Assembly (NCBI GenBank): GCA_010015745.1
Contig: ML978204.1
Location: 1 to 64,000 of the forward strand
Direction of reading: 5' to 3'
DNA from: Setomelanomma holmii
Taxonomy: Eukaryota > Ascomycota > Dothideomycetes > Pleosporales > Phaeosphaeriaceae
Length of the DNA stretch: 64,000 nt
A program made the translations under genes and the position numbers. The notes under the pieces were generated by a model. That model saw nothing but the letters and a program-made list of their open reading frames with translations. It did not search any database and was not told the origin of the DNA. Shown piece after piece: positions 49,378 to 60,133 of this stretch (position 1 is the first letter of the stretch; every line of letters begins with the position of its first letter).

Positions 49378-51241
49378 CTAGTAAGTCTCTTCCTCGCTGT
49401 ACGTCGACATTTTGCGCGGCCGTGCAGGTGGTCCCATGTCACCACCATCGACAAAGCCCGAGCTCGTTCTCCGCCCCGCGCTCTGCCTTCTTGGTATCCC
49501 GCTCGGTGTTGGGATGCCTGACTTGTCCAATGTCAACCGCCGAGCTATTGGTGTCGCAACGTTGCTGCCATCGCTGTTGCTACCGGTTTCGGCATCTCTT
49601 AGAAACATTGACAACGATTGAGAGTGACTGTGTCCGCTGGATATTCCGCTCAGCGAGCTGCGCGGCCGTTGTATCCGCCCGCTCATTGATGCGCTCGAGT
49701 AGTGGCCCAATGGTGTTCGCGTGCTTCCCCTACTCTCGGGTCGCTGTACGCCGCCCCTGCTCTCTGGACGCGTTGGCTGGGACGACACTGATGCGCGACT
49801 GCTGGGCCGGCTGTTGCTCGGCTCACGCGAAGAGGTCGGAATACCGAATGAGAGGCGGCTGACACCAGAATCGGCGGCGCCGTTGCGTGATGACACCGTT
49901 GATGCATGCGATGTCCGTTTCCTGTTGCTCCTCAAGGTCACGTTGCTCGGTATGTGATGTCCCAGCGCACTCCCGTTGCGAGGGCTGGCACGCGGTGGCG
50001 TGTTCGTTGGCGCGGGCAGCTTGGATCGTGCTGAGTATACTCGTTCCTCGAGCTTCTGCATCTTGCCAATTAGCCCTCGAATCTGGTACAGAGAACCAGA
50101 CCTTGGCAAACCCCCTGCGGGTGCGTTGGCCCCTATGCTCGGCCTAGCCACTCGTGGCGCGGGCGCTGTGGTTCTAATGGACGGCGTTGTGCGCCCGTTG
50201 GCTCCCATGCTTGGCCGTGCTGTCGCGGGTATGCTAGGCCCACGGGTGTGACGTGCGGTGCGACCCTGATGCAGCCCAGCACGTGGGGTTGCAGCAGGGT
50301 CCAGAGCAATGGACCCCTTGCGCATCGGCATCGGCGTGGAAGGGACGGGCCTCGAGGAGAGCGGTGCATCCGATAAGGGCGGTGATGGTGGTGTCGCGTC
50401 TGGTCGAAGAGCATCCGACTTTGTGTGCGGCGGGGTGGAGGCAGCTGTTGGTGAGGAGAGAGTGGTTGCTGACGTCGATGCTTCCGAAGCTGGCGAACGT
50501 GGGCGCAACGAATCGCCTGCAAGATGGTTGGACACCTTGCGCTGGTGGTGTCTCTCGATGGTCGCTTCCGCAAGACGTAGTTTCTCTTGCACAATCTCCG
50601 CCTCAATTCGGAGATCTGAGAGCTCGTCTCGCAGTCGCTGGGTCTCGATTCTTAAGGCTTCACGCTCCTGTTCCCCGATCTTCAGCTCCTCCTCCATCAT
50701 GACACCGCGCTCTATCGAAACATTGTACTTCGACTCCACATCTTCTAGCGATGATGTTTGATTGCGCGCCTGACGCTCGAAATCGTCGCTCTGTACTTCG
50801 ATGTCTCGAAGTTTGAGCTGTAGCGTCCGTTGCCCGTCGCGAAGAGCCGTGATTTCCTTCTGCAGTGTATTTTGCGCATTGTTCGCCTCGGTTTTACTTT
50901 GCTTGTATTTCGTCTGTCGATCTGTGAGCATTGCAAACAACAAGTGTTGCGACTCGCCTATAGCGCAAGTCTGGGGCCACACATACCTTCCATTCTTCCA
51001 CCTCAAACCCCAACCGTTCTGCCTTCTCTTGCAATTTCCTCTCGCGCTTCTCGCTCTCTTCCACATCGCGCTCCAGCTCCGCCTCTAGCTCCTTACTTGA
51101 GTTCTGAAACTCTTGCAGCTCAGCCTCGAGCGTCTCGTATTGCGACTTGTAATACACTAATTCCTCTTCCATGCTGTTCCACCCACCGCTTGGTGGCGAA
51201 GATGGAGTGTCGTCTATCGCCATGGTAGTGGCGCGGGCCAT
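49378..51241 (-). CDS. nudE: NudE-family nuclear distribution protein, 596 aa
   Basis: Exons 51241-50987 and 50913-49378, with a 73-nt intron. After a short leader, SMEEELVYYKSQYETLEAEL starts a coiled coil that runs to about residue 190, with NUDE motifs (RDGQRTLQLKLRDIEVQSDD, FERQARNQTSSLEDVESKYN, ERGVMMEEEL). The C-terminal two-thirds is Ser/Pro/Arg-rich and disordered, with many possible SP/TP phosphorylation sites and a short second helix (RGLIGKMQKLEERVYSARSK), as in Aspergillus NudE and Neurospora RO11. It is a scaffold binding Lis1/NudF and dynein for nuclear migration and hyphal transport. The second ATG, six codons in (MAIDDTPSSP), is an equally good start. Confidence 0.9.
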
Positions 51242-52833
51242 GCGATTTCAGCCGCTGCGAAGCTCAGGAGAAGGTGGGGAGGGGTGGTTCGTGGGTCGGA
51301 ATGTTGGCAAGCTTAAATAATATGGAGGGTGTCGTACGCGAGCGCAGAGTGTGTGCAGTCGTTGCGGTGATCCTGGTGTGGGTATGCACTGGTTGTTCCT
51401 GCCCTCTTTGACTCTTCGTTGCTGCCAGTTTCACTTCCAGGGCATGTGGTCTGTTGACAATCATGCGCTGGTGGCTATACGTCCTCCTCTTGCCCTGCAG
51501 AATTCCCTATGACCCTTCGCCGCAATAGCGATGTTCCTGTTCCTGTGGCAGTTAGTAGTTAGTGCCCCGCTGGGTGCGGTCGGCGGTGTTGTGCTGTCAG
51601 TGGGGATGGTTGTTGATCGCGAGCGGACGCACCAACCTAGGGTCTAAGCTAGCGCGCACGCCCCAGTAACCATGGAAAACCGACGCCACAACCGTTTCTG
51701 CTGTCAGTTACTTCACTCACGCTGCGCCACGGTCTTCCAGATGCCTCCAGACCCAAAGCATTGCTGCCACTGAGACAGCTGTCGTTTTTTATGCTCCAGC
51801 CTAGCTCAAAACGGTCTGTTCACCAAGCAGACTGTAAAGTTGGGGTGCTCCCGCCTCACTCGAGGCCATAATCGCATCGTTCAGGGTTGGGAGACAACAC
51901 ACCTCTTTGTCATGCATCGCAAAGCCTAGATTGCGACACAGAGAGCGTAGAAGGGAAGTTTTTTCATGCGCATCATGAAAGTGTGGCTGCACTTGTCTCT
52001 TGTCACCAGACGAGACGGTTGCAAAAAGCATGCTTGCCTAGTGCTGCTTCGTTTCGTAGTAATAGCCTTCAGTTCCTTCGCCTGCAGAGCTGGATCCAGA
52101 TGGAATGGATCACCAATGAGGGAGCATTTTTGACTTGTGGAATGATCTCTTGACTCGGTGAATGAAGCGCCGTGACATGGTTCTTTACGTCTTGTACTCC
52201 ATTAACTCGTCCTACAATAGAGAAAGTGACCATCATGAAGTGCCAGCAAGTGAGGTCTAGCCGATACACTTTGCCTTTTATCAATTCACTGGAGAGGACG
52301 GCTTGTAGGTAAGGATCATATTCCAGTCCGAGGCAAGTTGATTTACCCGGAGTATTTCACCTGACAGTATGCTCTTCTAATCACAAAAATATTACGTGAC
52401 CAGCATCCACGATGGTCTTAGAGTTTCTGACAATGTAGAACCAACACTCCTACCGCAAGATCTCTTTCTCAAACCACACATGAGTCTTTCAAGATTCGGA
52501 AGACCGTCCGTCGTGGGCATGCGGCTGCCGTTCGACCTATGCGGGGTCAGCATTACTTATGCTGTCATACGTCACCAAGACCTGTGCTATCGTGACCCAC
52601 TTGATCCACAAAGACCCACGGAAGAAAACAAAACTTCAACAACAAGCAATTCCAAGGATTTTCCTTTACTTCGCGAAGTTTTGTTGCTGGCGCCCACGCG
52701 ACATCGAACGAAGTGGCATTTGAATCGACCGGAATCCCTGTCGCTTTTGAGCATTTGCACCTGCGCCTACACCAACACCAGTTTCGGACTCATATACTTG
52801 GATTATCGCGTACCGACAGAAATATAACGCAAA
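51242..52833. other. Intergenic
   Basis: About 1.6 kb with no supported gene on either strand; the promoters of NudE (minus) and the ABM protein (plus) lie here. Confidence 0.5.
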
Positions 52834-53278
52834 ATGGTGTATACAATTGTAGTCCACCTCTACGCCAAACCCGAGGCAGAGGCGATATCCAAACTGAAGG
52901 CCAAGCTCGTCGAAGCTAGTCAAGTCTACTCCAAAGACAAGGAGACGCTGAGTTGGTTTGTCATGCAAGATGTCAACGACGAGCGGGCGTTCACGATTGT
53001 GGAGCGGTATTTGAAAGAGAGCGTGAGTAAACATTTATCAGGACCATGAAATTGGCCGGGTATTATTATGGAGCTAATAGGATGTGTAGAGCCAGGCGTA
53101 CCATCTGAATAACCCGTACTGGAAGACGTTTGATCCGTATGTCAGTCCGCTGCTGGAGAAGCCGATGGATTTGAGGAGGTTGGAAGAGCTGGATACGAGC
53201 TTGGTGAGTAAGCAGCCGCATGTGCATGAGGATTCTATTGCGGACACGAGCGTGGCTACAATGCATGATGGGGCTTAG
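52834..53278 (+). CDS. ABM-domain (antibiotic biosynthesis monooxygenase-like) protein, 125 aa
   Basis: Exons 52834-53022 and 53090-53278; the 67-nt intron joins in frame. MVYTIVVHLYAKPEAEAISK begins a ferredoxin-like alpha/beta barrel of the ABM superfamily, followed by LVEASQVYSKDKETLSWFVM, the usual helix and strand, then FTIVERYLKES and, after the intron, SQAYHLNNPYWKTFDPYV. Members act as small monooxygenases or haem-degrading or dimeric stress proteins; the exact reaction cannot be told. No signal peptide. The last 30 residues are hydrophilic. It converges with the hydrolase gene, about 70 bp away. Confidence 0.8.
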
Positions 53279-53346
53279 GCTCTTATCAGATTAGGTCGAG
53301 TGGTATGTGTATATACATCTTCCAATGGTCAAACGAAGATCGCATC

Positions 53347-54486
53347 TCACTCCTCGTTTTGAATGTGAAAAGCCCTAGACACAGCGAGACTCACGACCGG
53401 ATAGGACATGATTCGATCATGTAGACCGTGTTTCACGATTTCCTCTCTTATCACCCCGCCCTTGCCCTCCCAGTCCATTTGCCAGCCTCCGGCACCTAGC
53501 GGCGTCTTTTCCTTGGCTTTGACTTTCTCTAGGTCCTCGAATGACATCGACACATACGGTTCTAGAGTAGCATTGACAGCATACCAGAACAGCACGTCGG
53601 AATGTATCCAGGGTATGTCGTAATCATCTTCAGCATGGATGAGTGTGATGTCGTATTTGCGCTTGCGAGTGCTGATCTTGGTATTGTCCAGGTGACGAAT
53701 TAACTCGGTGATTTTGTCTTTGGTGGGTAATTTGGTGCGAATGAAGCGGTTGAGAAGTGCTAAGAGCTTAGGGAAGAAGGCCACTGGTGACAACAACGGG
53801 ATTGTGCCAGCGACTTTGTATGTCCGGGTCAGAGACTCCACGTCAGCAAATGGTGCGACGAGGACTGTGCCGGCGAATAATGTTGGAGGCGATTGAAGTG
53901 CATGGTGGGTGACGGAGACTGCGACTGCTGTACCTATGGACTGCGCGAAAACTACGGTCCGCTCAGGCGGGATGCCTGCTTTCTCCATTGCGAACTTGAC
54001 GAGGGTCAGACCGCCGGTCGAAAGGCCTGCTTCTGAGGGCCATCCTGTACTGGTACCAAAGCCACGATAGTCTATGACCAGAACATGAACGTTGGTAGAA
54101 GTAGCAGACAGTGCTCTGTAACTCTGAGGCCGCCAGCCTGAACCCAAAGTGCCCGCCGCCCCGTGGAAGTAGATTACCAGGTGGGCAGTAGGGTCGTCTC
54201 GCAGCAATCTGAAGGACAATCGATTCTCGATATCAGCGCACAGCCCGATTGACTCCTCTACTAGCTTTTTCTGATTCTGTCGATATGTTTCTAGAGGTAG
54301 AATGTGCCAAGCGTGCAGTGTTTCTCCATCCGGCGTCTGGAGATGGAATGGCGTGACTTGATTCCGCAGAAAACCCCACTGTTCCGGTACGTTGACATCT
54401 GGGCCCCAGGTGAGCTTCACTTTATGTAGGAAGATCACGTGGTCTTGCAGCTTGGGAATGGTAAGAAGGGCATACGAATGCGGCAT
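53347..54486 (-). CDS. Alpha/beta hydrolase (ABHD12/Bem46-like), 379 aa as read, N-terminus frameshifted
   Basis: The fold is clear: TPDGETLHAWHILP, the oxyanion region VIYFHGAAGTLGSGWR, VLVIDYRGFGTSTG, the nucleophile elbow FAQSIGTA (Ser), the acid in IHAEDDYDIPW and the catalytic His in KHGLHDRI. It resembles ABHD12-type lysophospholipid or monoacylglycerol hydrolases of the ER. The frame opens at MPHSYALLTIPKLQDHVIFL. Family members have a membrane helix just before LLTIPKLQ. That helix is present upstream in another frame (ATG at 54550, then LLGTLAGIVGFYAAFV) and connects only by a one-base shift near 54476-54482. So the true start may be 54550 with a frameshift or sequence error. The catalytic part is intact. 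Confidence 0.82.
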   Translation of the reverse strand: MPHSYALLTIPKLQDHVIFLHKVKLTWGPDVNVPEQWGFLRNQVTPFHLQTPDGETLHAWHILPLETYRQNQKKLVEESIGLCADIENRLSFRLLRDDPTAHLVIYFHGAAGTLGSGWRPQSYRALSATSTNVHVLVIDYRGFGTSTGWPSEAGLSTGGLTLVKFAMEKAGIPPERTVVFAQSIGTAVAVSVTHHALQSPPTLFAGTVLVAPFADVESLTRTYKVAGTIPLLSPVAFFPKLLALLNRFIRTKLPTKDKITELIRHLDNTKISTRKRKYDITLIHAEDDYDIPWIHSDVLFWYAVNATLEPYVSMSFEDLEKVKAKEKTPLGAGGWQMDWEGKGGVIREEIVKHGLHDRIMSYPVVSLAVSRAFHIQNEE

Positions 54487-54550
54487 AGAATCCTACGATG
54501 CCAGCGAGGGTTCCAAGGAGTGGCTTCAGCACAGCGGAAGCAGACGGCAT

Positions 54551-55161
54551 GGCAGCTCGAGACGTCCGGGTGTTTGGAAATTGCGACGCATGCCACAGGA
54601 GAAAAGCAGCAGAGGTAAGAAGATGTTAGGTAGGATTGCTGGAAGATGTGTCAGACGCCGAGTGACGTTTCAGCCCTTACGGTCGGCGTCGAGCCGACCA
54701 ATCACATGCGGGAAGGGTGTTCACGCTCGGTCCGTGCCGTCACGCCGCGCTCGGACACTTCGAGGCAAGGCCTACACGAGGTACCGAGGACCCAAGTAAA
54801 GGCAGCACCTATGCATGCTGCTCAGATGATGCATGGCAGATGTTATCAATTTTGATTTGCTGTGCCGCAATCTATATACATTGCGAGATCAGACTAGTCA
54901 CTCTCCTAACGAGCGAGGTTCTGCGTAGCACTGAAACTGGGTGGTTGATTCAGGACGCGGGCGCTTACCATTTTTGGCACCATAGCTTGCCTACCACCCG
55001 TGGACGCAAAACAGACCTGGTTGCGATGCCGTCTCTGCGGCGCACATTCAGGCATATAGCGCCCGCGTCAGCCTTGCTCGGGAATGCTTGTAGAGCTGCA
55101 CTTCAAATTGTTGTTTCAATTACTTTCTTGCCTTAGCAGCGCTGGTTCGCATTGCGAAGTT
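54551..55161. other. Intergenic
   Basis: No supported gene; lies between divergent hydrolase and membrane-protein genes. Confidence 0.45.
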
Positions 55162-56587
55162 ATGTCTTCCAATTCTTCTGTACTATATTCGCTCTCGATT
55201 ATTCTCCTATGTCTCCTTCCTGACTGCACAGTCAGCTCCGAGGGAACACCCCAGCTGAAAGGACCTTTGAATGCCTGCTCTCTGGGCTCAGGTGAGCTGG
55301 CCGAAGACGACCTCTCGAGACTGCGGGTCAGGGCCTGGGTAGAGCAGCCGAATTATCGCGGCACTTTCGACATTCTCTGGATGTCCCTCGTCACCATCGG
55401 CATCAGCACATATACTATGCTTTGCTTGAATCTACCGGCTCCCAAAGACACCTACATCAGGCTTGTCGGTCGACGGATTCTCTGGATGTTACTCGGGATT
55501 ATCGGGCCAGAGTTCGTTCTGACTTACGCTGCAGGGCAGTGGAGCAGGGCGAAATGGTCTGTTGATGCCTTCAGAGAGAGCCATCCGGAGTGGCACATGC
55601 GACATGCTTTCTTCGCCGATATGGGCGGATTCGTCCTTCATACTGATGACGGGGTGATATTTCCGCTGAATGCCATTCAGCTACACTGGCTGGTACGGCA
55701 CAAGTACGTCGAACTCCCGAGGATAATGAAAAGGGAGGTCTGGGACAAGTCCAAGCAAGATACCTTCACGAAGGTCATTACAGCCTTTCAAGTCGGCTAC
55801 TTGATCATTCAGTGCTCGGCTCGCGCCGCGCAAAAGTTGACCATAACGGCGCTCGAGCTTAACGCCCTTGCCATTGTGGTCTGCTCGCTGATGACTTCAT
55901 TCGCCTGGTTGCACAAGCTTGCGGACTTTAGTACTCCGGTGCATCTTTATACGACGAAGACGGTGTCGGATATGATCGGCAATCTGGAATGGGATCTGAC
56001 GCCTCTAGATCACGTTGATCTGAACGGGCCCTGGGTATTCAGTCAATGTTCAACTCTTCATGAACATGCCAGTGATACCGAATGAACGACCAATACAGCG
56101 CATTCCCAACGACAGGTTTCCGATGAATCCGTATGGCGTACAGGAGTACTTGCTGTGTTTTGCGACCCTTTTGTTCACAGGCATCCACGTCGCAGGTTGG
56201 AATTTTGATTTTCCGACGAAGACCGAGCAACTGCTGTGGCGCATCTCATCTCTGTTGCTGTTCGGCATCACTGTAGCATTTTGGGTCTTCGAGACTATCG
56301 CATCATGGACGAGACTCGGGCGCTGGAAGACAATCTACCTACACATCGTCAATCGTGAGGGGCTGGCAACGCATCGCAAGAACATGACGCGGATACAAAC
56401 TCTACAACCGAAGCGCAAGATGACAGAATTGCCGCTGCCATGGGAGTTCGCAACGATCACCCCTATGGCTATCCTCTATGGTGTGGCCCGGCTCTACTTG
56501 ATCGCAGAGGCCTTTGCGGAGTTGCGGAACATCAACGCTAGCGCGTACGTAAATGTGGAATGGACCAATTTCATCCCACATGTATAG
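55162..56587 (+). pseudogene. Multi-pass fungal membrane protein with one frameshift
   Basis: The first frame (from the ATG at 55162) gives a signal peptide (SSVLYSLSIILLCLLPDCTV), then RGTFDILWMSLVTIGISTYT, LNLPAPKD and FFADMGGFVLHTDDG, several helices, and ends out of frame at 56085. The second frame, from about 56040, continues the same protein: SVNVQLFMNMPVIPNERPIQ, RIPNDRFPM, HVAGWNFDFPT, two more helices and a normal end ASAYVNVEWTNFIPHV. This is the large Pezizomycotina family of extracytosolic/multi-TM proteins of unknown function. The two parts are joined only by a single-base shift in the GGGTATTCAGTC region; no usable intron fits. Either a recent pseudogene or a sequence error. Confidence 0.75.
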
Positions 56588-56700
56588 GACTATGACGAGG
56601 TCACGATGGTGGAAGACCGTGGCAAAATGTTCAATGATTGAAGGTTGATGTCAGCGCGACGCGGTCGTGTTCACTCGACGTGTTAGTGTGTGGACGCTAG

Positions 56701-57149
56701 GTGGCGAAGCTTGTACCGGTAGATGCGATTCGAGGAGTGCGTCAAACCTTCTTGGCTGCTGGAGCCAAAGTCGACATTCTTTGGACCTACCACGGGGCTT
56801 GGACGGATGGCGAACCCCCAGATGATGACGACGTGGATGAACTATGCATGCACGAATTCTTCCACTTGAGCTGTGAAGAATGGGAGCGTGGTATAAGGGA
56901 GGATCTATACGTGGTAAGCGGTATTGCAAAGAGTTATCTGAAAGTATAGTCTAATCACCGTGATGGTAGTACGAAGATGGGATTCTCTCACGCCACCTCA
57001 GGTATCACCATGAGCCGATTGCGAAGCTTTTCAAGAACATCAACGATCAGGTCCACGCTATGTGGGATGCTAGTGAGAACGAAGACACTACAGACACCGA
57101 AGACGATGGCGATGACGATGACGATGAACATAACACTGCTGGAACTTAG
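56701..57149 (+). CDS. Unrecognised acidic protein, 3' exons only (about 130 aa)
   Basis: Exons 56701-56913 and 56970-57149; the 56-nt intron (GTAAGC...GGTAG, with a CTAAT branch site) joins in frame. The product reads VPVDAIRGVRQTFLAAGAKV, WTYHGAWTDGEPPDDDD, HEFFHLSCEEWERGIREDLY, then YHHEPIAKLFKNINDQVHAM and a very acidic tail (TDTEDDGDDDDDEHN). A possible acceptor precedes 56701, so at least one 5' exon with the ATG is missing or was not found in the 110 bp after the previous gene. The spliced frame and the acidic tail argue for a real gene end. Family not recognised. Confidence 0.4.
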
Positions 57150-57359
57150 GGAAGAAGACCGATCGGTTGATGTTCGCATCACCTTAGCCTGTGCATGAAG
57201 GCACAATCAACACGACTCCTTTCAATGGTTGAGGTGTAGGTCTAGCCACGTATACGCAAACGTAATACTTAGCATACGGTGTACTCATTATTTCTGCTTT
57301 TCCTCGCTATCGTCTTCTCAGATTGTGTATCACAAGAACTCTGAAGGTCGTTTCATTAG

Positions 57360-57977
57360 TTACTCGTTCATCACGCGGATGCTTTCGGCCTCGATTGTCT
57401 TCTTCACCAAATTTCGTTCCACCACATTCTGCACCACTCGAGTGTAGTTCGGAAAATTAAATCTCATACCAAGTTTCATCAGATTTCCCCAGCGATAGAA
57501 TACATACAAATATGCGTCCACTACCGTGAAAGCATCTCCAATTGCGTGTGTGCGACCTTCCAGCTTTCCTTCGACGTAGTCGAAACACTCTTTGACCCAT
57601 CCTCGTCCACGCGCTTTGATCGCATCGTACACACTCTCATCGCCGACAAATCGATTCGATCGAAACAAGCAGCCGAATGCTTGTCCGTGGACTGTCCCAC
57701 ATAGCCAAGCCATCCATTCTTGAGCGCGAGCTTGCTCTGTGATAGTTTTGCCAAGCAGATTCTTCTGAGGCGCAAGTGCGGAAATGGTGGTCAGAATCGC
57801 AGGGGTTTCGGTGATGCGCTCATTGTCCAGCTCCAAAATTGGGACGCGAGCTTTGGGATTGAGGTGGAGATGTTCGTCTCGGAACCCTCTTTGAGCTTTG
57901 AGATCTTCGATTGAGAAGTCCAGCCCAGATTCTTGGAGTGCGATGTGGGATGCCAGCGCGACGGAGCCGGGAGTCAT
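57360..57977 (-). CDS. Glutathione S-transferase, 205 aa as read, start uncertain
   Basis: A GST N-terminal thioredoxin-like domain (TPGSVALASHIALQESGLDF, LHLNPKARVPILELD, then ITETPAILTTIS, the glutathione-contact region) is followed by the all-helical C-terminal domain (AQEWMAWLCGTVHGQAFGCL, AYLYVFYRWGNLMKL). Conserved residues continue upstream of the first in-frame ATG (PKIHLY, 57978-58000), where no in-frame ATG exists before a stop; an ATG eight bases before the AAG codon of PKIHLY is out of frame. So the first strand is either initiated after an unseen intron or the start has been lost by a small indel. The likely role is conjugation or detoxification in the cytosol. Confidence 0.8.
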   Translation of the reverse strand: MTPGSVALASHIALQESGLDFSIEDLKAQRGFRDEHLHLNPKARVPILELDNERITETPAILTTISALAPQKNLLGKTITEQARAQEWMAWLCGTVHGQAFGCLFRSNRFVGDESVYDAIKARGRGWVKECFDYVEGKLEGRTHAIGDAFTVVDAYLYVFYRWGNLMKLGMRFNFPNYTRVVQNVVERNLVKKTIEAESIRVMNE

Positions 57978-58932
57978 ATAGAGGTGGATCTTTGGACCAT
58001 GACGTTTCAATTAATGCTGACCGTGGATATGTTGCCCCGGAATCATGAGAAGAGAAAACAACAGGTTTACGGCAACGAAGAGCAAGCTGAAGCCATATAC
58101 ATATGGCAGCAGGAGGCATGGATGTCCCATGTCGCCATGCAGCTCAGCCCCTCAGGCGTCTGCCGCTGTCAGCTCACAGGATGCATCAAGTTATCTTTTG
58201 TTGTGATTCTGCCACCATGTACTCTATTCAACTAACAAATTGGGTATTCATATGACGAAGCAGGGTCGTCTTACATGGGGGATCGTCGCGGTCTGTGTCA
58301 TGAGCGGAACGGAAGCCGCGCTTTCGGTCGTGGGTCGCTTGCCCGCCCTCGATAGCACAGCAACACCACACCTCTCCCTCACGCACCCATCTCGATAACG
58401 CCCGTGGCTTCTTATCAGCGACTGATCTCGTCAAGATCGAAGGGATTGGCTCATGCCTACGCCATGCAGCTACATCGGGCCTGTCTGGGTCGCGAATGGG
58501 CGTTGGCCAGCAGCAGCGAGGCACTCCGCACACGACATTTCGCGCGATCTTCGCAGCGTTGGCTGCAGGCAGGCTCAGATTGACCACTACTGATCGTCTT
58601 TCACCCTCCATGTTCGTCAGCCACAGATGTGGACGACAGCGTCCTGCCTTGCCGAAAAGCCAGCCTCGCAGGTCGCTTCAGCTGCACTGCCGAAAAGTTG
58701 CTAGTAGAGAGCAGTATACATTGGTCGGAGAGGTGCATATCTATAGAATCATTAGCGGTGAGCTCTTCAGTGGTGAGATGCCACGTCCACGTTTGCGAGC
58801 ATTTGACATCGGGTGACAGTAGGTAAGGACTCTTTGCATCCAGCACGGACGGGTTAAAATTATTAATGAGGGACGACACAAGAGCGTATCAGAAGCAAAT
58901 TTCGTTACAAACCCGATGGATCACATGCCTCC
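57978..58932. other. Intergenic
   Basis: Two overlapping antisense ORFs (58228-58611 minus, 58496-58816 plus) have ATG starts but no motif; neither is supported. Confidence 0.4.
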
Positions 58933-59964
58933 TCACAACTCACTGTGGTCAAAATCTTCCTCGTCCGGAATCTTGTTTCCACCGTGTACAACAAAAGCTT
59001 CCGGATTCCGCTGCGTCATACGAGCCCAAAAAGCGGCACCATGCGCCACTACCTCTGATGGGTCGATTTCTGCCAGCAACCTGACTTCTTCAGTACCCAC
59101 TGCTTTCAAAACAGCATTGCCAAGCTTCGCGACAGCTGCTTTCGATACTTCGCCAGCGATGATGATGGCGCGAATATCCTCACGCTTATTCCTTGGCAGT
59201 ACTTGTTTCTCGATAAAGTCGTGGACGAAGCCGTTGACGTGGTCTTCGTAAGCTTGCTGCGCAGCGTTATATGCATCTGATTAAGATGACGGGCTTCGAA
59301 TCAGATCATAGGTACGGACCTCGCGATTGCCCTCGCCGCAGTCTTTGCAAATCTTTTGTTCCATCACGGGATACGTGCCCAGCTCGAATGCTACAACGAC
59401 AAGCCAGGCATAGAAATAATCTTTCTGGTATTCCAGGACAAATGTCAGATTCTCCGGACCATCCTCGGTACACTCGTGCAAGGGACGTCCAAGATTTTTA
59501 CCCTCTAAAAACCCGTATGGGAAACAAACAGCATTGTGAGACGGTCCTACTCGGGTAGCATACTGAGCATCCCGCAAAATGGCGTCCGAGGCAGCTAGTT
59601 GCGTCCGCCCATCAAATATTGGAGGCAAGAAGAGAGATGCATACTCAGGTTCGCGTCCTAATTGCTCCGTGAGACTCTCAGCGACCGGACGTATGGCGTG
59701 CTGGAATATGGATGCGACATTGACTTCATCGAAATCTTGAGATTGCGCTGGGTAACTGTGTGCGATGTTCCGATGATAAGTTTCATATTTCGAGGGCGCA
59801 AGGAACGTACTCAGTTCGATGAATACTGATGTGTTGAATCTAGATGCGATGATGGTGGTTGGGCTGAAAGACACGGCAAAACGACTTTCAAGACTCAACG
59901 ACGTGCCAGCAAAAACGCATGGTGAGATCAAAAAGGACGCGAGCGAGAGAGGAGTTGCGCGCAT
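58933..59964 (-). CDS. Secreted Hsp70/actin-ATPase-like protein, 330 aa
   Basis: Exons 59964-59316 and 59276-58933. The intron is short (39 nt, GTACCT...AATCAG), and the two parts join in frame. ATG at 59964 begins MRATPLSLASFLISPCVFAG, a signal peptide. The body (PEYASLFLPPIFDGRTQLAA, GFLEGKNLGRPLHEC, LTFVLEYQKDYFYAWLVVVA, FELGTYPVMEQKIC) and the C-terminal IRAIIIAGEVSKAAVAKLGN, then GAAFWARMTQRNPEAFVV resemble the fungal family of actin-like ATPase/Hsp70-type orphan proteins, in which AIIIAGE corresponds to the late nucleotide-binding loop. The N-terminal phosphate loop (GIDxGTT) is not seen, so ATPase activity is doubtful. Function unknown. The splice donor is the weakest point. Confidence 0.55.
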
Positions 59965-60133
59965 CGTGGTTAGATGCCACTGAGTATTGAATTTGGTGGT
60001 GCATGATGTATTATGATGTTGTTGTAGGCACCCGATCCCCACGATGACTCGGGAACAAGCCGTGCAGGTGTGCCTGCCAAGCCCAGCAGCCGCTCACAGA
60101 CGCTCCAAAAAACTATTGACCTCCAGTGGCATC

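Noticed and set aside
58228..58816. Overlapping ORFs on both strands
   Set aside because: Both have ATG starts but no domain, and mutual overlap makes each likely a shadow of the other or of non-coding DNA.
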